Positions 61,192 to 64,000 of a stretch of DNA of 64,000 nt are shown here, piece by piece. Under the pieces are notes generated by a model. It saw only the letters and a program-made list of their open reading frames with translations, did no database searches and had not been told where the DNA came from. The position numbers and the translations under genes were made by a program. The DNA comes from Marchantia polymorpha subsp. ruderalis. Lineage: Eukaryota > Streptophyta > Marchantiopsida > Marchantiales > Marchantiaceae. Location of the stretch: NCBI GenBank assembly GCA_037833965.1, contig AP031356.1, positions 1,076,501 to 1,140,500 on the forward strand. Direction: 5' to 3'. How positions within the stretch are numbered: position 1 is the stretch's first letter; each line of letters begins with the position of its first letter.

Positions 61192-61300
61192 ACATGCGTG
61201 TAGTTGTTGCTAGTTGAGTGACAGCAAGTTAATTTCTTCTATTTCATCCTATATGACAATGTCTGATATATTTTTTTGGAATTATTGGTAGTTTGGACCG
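55321..61300. other. Extremely AT-rich block, no gene recognised
   Basis: About 6 kb of very AT-rich sequence, abruptly bounded on both sides. Open frames rarely exceed 60 codons and none is recognisable. Some stretches near 55.8-57.0 kb read like heavily decayed coding sequence on the minus strand, but I could not match them to any element family. A TA microsatellite lies near its right end. Confidence 0.65.
61141..61191. repeat. TA dinucleotide microsatellite
   Basis: GTAT units lead into about fifteen TA units and then a short TTTATATATA tail. It is self-complementary, likely unstable in length and a weak point for assembly. Confidence 0.9.
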
Positions 61301-64000
61301 GTAATTTAAGAAATGAACGATGAACTAACCAAAAGAGAAAATAAATTAATACCTTGAGCCGTATATGGCACTTCCGCACACAGTTTTCATTGGCTCATCG
61401 TGCTCTGTGGTTAGCAAAGCCGAGGAAGACTACAGGCAGCACAAAGCAATTGGGTCATTTTACGGCTTGATGGGGGCATTCGATCCCTTTGCAACAGTAC
61501 TGGGTGCATGTGATCCCTTCCATGAATGTTAATCTACCTTGCGGTGATGCACGAAGGTCGAGGGAGGGAATTTGTGGAGAATGCTTGCTTCCCCCGAGCA
61601 AACACATGAAGAATGGAGCAGAGAAGCTCGAAACTGGAGATAAGATATAGTCATCACAGCTGTTCTCTGTGCATGTCAAGTATCGAGAAGAGCCTTCTGT
61701 CAACGGAAGAAAAGTTGGCCCCACTGCAATCCGCACGTTTCCCGCAGTTTACCTCACTCCAAATCTCGAAGGTGGAACGAGTCGACGATCTACGACCGAA
61801 ACCAGCACAAACGTCAGAAATTCCCCTCCGCTTGAACAGAAGGAACCCACCGAGGGTAAACTGGCATTTAGAGAGGGGGTCCTGGTCAGAGATTGGTTCG
61901 TTTGGCCAACCAATTCGGGAAAGAGTTGATTGAGAGGCGAAGAGGACAACCACAAGGCATCGGAATGAGAATAGAATACAACGCGGGCATTTGCAACTTG
62001 TGGCCAAGAACTCTCGGCCATTGACATATTCTCAGCCAGAAAGCGGTAAAGACTTGAAAAAGTGGCCTCTCTACGTCTCATAATGCACGATGCAATCCAC
62101 ACCACCACAAAACCAGCGAGTTCTAAGGTCGTCGCGAAACAAATCCGTGAGTGTTCCGAAAGCTTGGTCCTCAGCCCACCCGTAAGGGTCATCCTCAAAC
62201 TCCATAGCTCAGCCGGGCCACGTGTACCCCGCGCATCTCTATCCCATTGGCCACGGGCTACTGCCTGTCTGCCAGTTCCCTCTTCGTTACGTGGAGACCA
62301 GACGCCCTGACATGCTCGGTCTCGGCAGCGATGGATCTCCTATCTTTCCCCGGGTCGTTCACAAAAAGCGCTAGTCTGGTCAAAGTTGTCTCTTGTCATC
62401 TCATCTGATCACACCACATGATGGGCTGTTCTCGGGTACCCCTTAATCTACATTGAGAGATTATGTTAATTCCGCACGATGCCCTAGCACGAGGAGAATG
62501 GTGGATCAGGTTCACGGCTTCGCGCATATTTTGGCGGTTTCGTTTCCTGAACTGGATTGGTGGACCAGTTCCACACATGCTTCAGCTTTGGTGTTAGGGT
62601 ATACCATGTGCAAAGTACCATTGTTACGTACTCGAGAAAGATCGAACCGCGAAAAAAGTAGACAAGTGGAGTTCTTTGGCTACTTTGTTGTGAAGTGTTT
62701 TTCAATATAGTAGTCGATCGGACTGATTTTATGAAGGTATGACACTAGACGTATGCAAATGGGGGACATGAGCGTTACTCCTAACCATCCTACGCACGTG
62801 TTTTAATTTGTCTTCAGAACTTTCCCTTGCAAAGTGCTCACTTTGAAGGGCGTTGGGAGGTCTTCCACATATTATTTAGTGGATTACATGTATGTTCAGT
62901 ACGTTTTTGCAAGATACGGGCGAATGCTCACGTGGTGCTTAAGGATACGTCCGTATGCTTCTGCTCTCTTATTCTGAGATATCATTACGAGGTTTTCTGA
63001 CTCGGTTAGTGGGCAGAGTTTATCCAGAAGTATTTGTTTGGAAATATCAATCTTGAGATGCGGATAGGTTTCCATGCACGGCAGGATTTGATACCTTGTT
63101 TTATGACAGAACATAACTTTCGCCCAGAGCTTTTGTAACGAAGTATAATTTACAAGTTGCATTGGAAGTCGCGAATTAAACCATTTGTATGACAGATATT
63201 CTTTAGGGATCAGATACCATTCTTATTATCAGATGGGCAAAATGACACTATGACACACTACTTTTTCCCGAAGCAAAGATTCCTCCGCCTGACAATACGT
63301 TTCCGGAGCTTGGATCATTCGTCTTTTCTCTTTAGATTGGGATTTCTATCCTTTGCGCGCATTCCGTAAAAGACCAAATTTCAAGTCCACCGGAGCAGAA
63401 AGAGAATGAGCGGGGTTACGGTAAAGTTTTTGGAAGGGCCTTTTCTCTGTTTGTTGAACTTCTACTTTTGTCACATCCTTGCATCAGAGAGCAGACGCTT
63501 TAAGAATTTCTCTTCCAGAACATCAGCTCTTCTTATTTGTTGGGGGCACTTTAGGCACGACCATCGGGAATGCAAAAGGATTCGCCTGCAAAAGCTCATC
63601 ACTTTCAGTCGTTTCACACATGTAATCGCGATTATACGCATGCTCAAGAAGGCCCTGAAGCAGATCTTGCTCTGACAGTGCTTAACTTCGCCATCGCCGC
63701 TCGAGCCGATATTCCAACACCAAAGACCGGAGTCCGCCGGTCTTCCTGTCGTACTCGTTCTGCACAACTGAAAGAACGGGAGTGTTGTTTTGGTTTTCTT
63801 GACCTTGACACTCTGTTCCATATTTGTTTATTAGTAAACTCCAAGATCAACGTACGTATTAAGCCACAGCCATAAAATGATTAGGCTCCGTCTAAGTGAA
63901 AATCCTGATCCTTTGTGTACATGGTTAATAATATCTGGTGGATATTTCAATGTTCAGGGCTAGTGTTCTGGACTATAGAAGATTGGCCACAATCGTGGTA
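61301..64000. other. Mixed stretch, no confident gene
   Basis: A GC-richer stretch with frames of about 90-150 codons on both strands. The longest, minus 61749-62198 (149 codons), includes a hydrophobic run (LAGFVVVWIASCI) that could span a membrane, but it overlaps plus frames and matches no family I recognise. A plus frame at 63406-63675 contains ICWGHFRHDHRECKR, faintly like a zinc knuckle of plant retroelements but lacking the expected first two Cys. The window ends without a clear gene. Confidence 0.45.

Noticed and set aside
1..64000. CRISPR arrays, operons, bacterial-type promoters and ribosome binding sites
   Set aside because: The window is eukaryotic nuclear DNA with spliceosomal introns. 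No regularly spaced identical repeats were seen.

Overview
This window is nuclear DNA from a eukaryote, almost certainly a land plant. It has one intact protein-coding gene, whose protein matches the plant PRP39 family and which is split by twelve GT-AG introns. It also holds an intron-containing elongator tRNA-Met gene of plant type, a decayed plant-type hAT transposon, and a broken copy of a light-harvesting (LHCB) gene. Long pyrimidine-rich GC-richer islands alternate with very AT-rich blocks. This would fit a bryophyte or another non-seed plant, but the sequence does not fix the lineage.

Layout. 1-7.6 kb: GC-richer non-coding DNA with many microsatellites and foldbacks and no gene I can support. 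7.6-17.8 kb: very AT-rich DNA. It holds a decayed hAT element (about 11.5-13.9 kb, transposase on the minus strand), two arms of a diverged inverted repeat (9.3 and 15.2 kb) and the tRNA-Met gene (16,807-16,892). 17.8-32.4 kb: mixed intergenic DNA with a GC-rich island at 27-31.6 kb and a possible LINE relic near 26.5 kb. 32,394-33,050: a 657-bp element with about 53-bp terminal inverted repeats and an 8-bp target-site duplication, carrying a decayed LHCB fragment. 33-48 kb: non-genic sequence with several near-perfect hairpins. 48.1-55.3 kb: the PRP39 gene on the minus strand, 13 coding exons and 753 residues. 55.3-61.3 kb: an extremely AT-rich block with no recognisable gene. 61.3-64 kb: mixed sequence with no confident gene.

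The one gene with a clear cellular role is PRP39, a U1 snRNP-associated splicing factor. The most interesting discovery is the small terminal-inverted-repeat element that has captured most of the mature part of a major LHCII gene. By my reading the captured copy has four stop codons (three at expected Trp codons, one at an expected Arg codon), an 18-nt deletion and two small frameshifts. Everything else that can be supported is repeat, relic or structural sequence.
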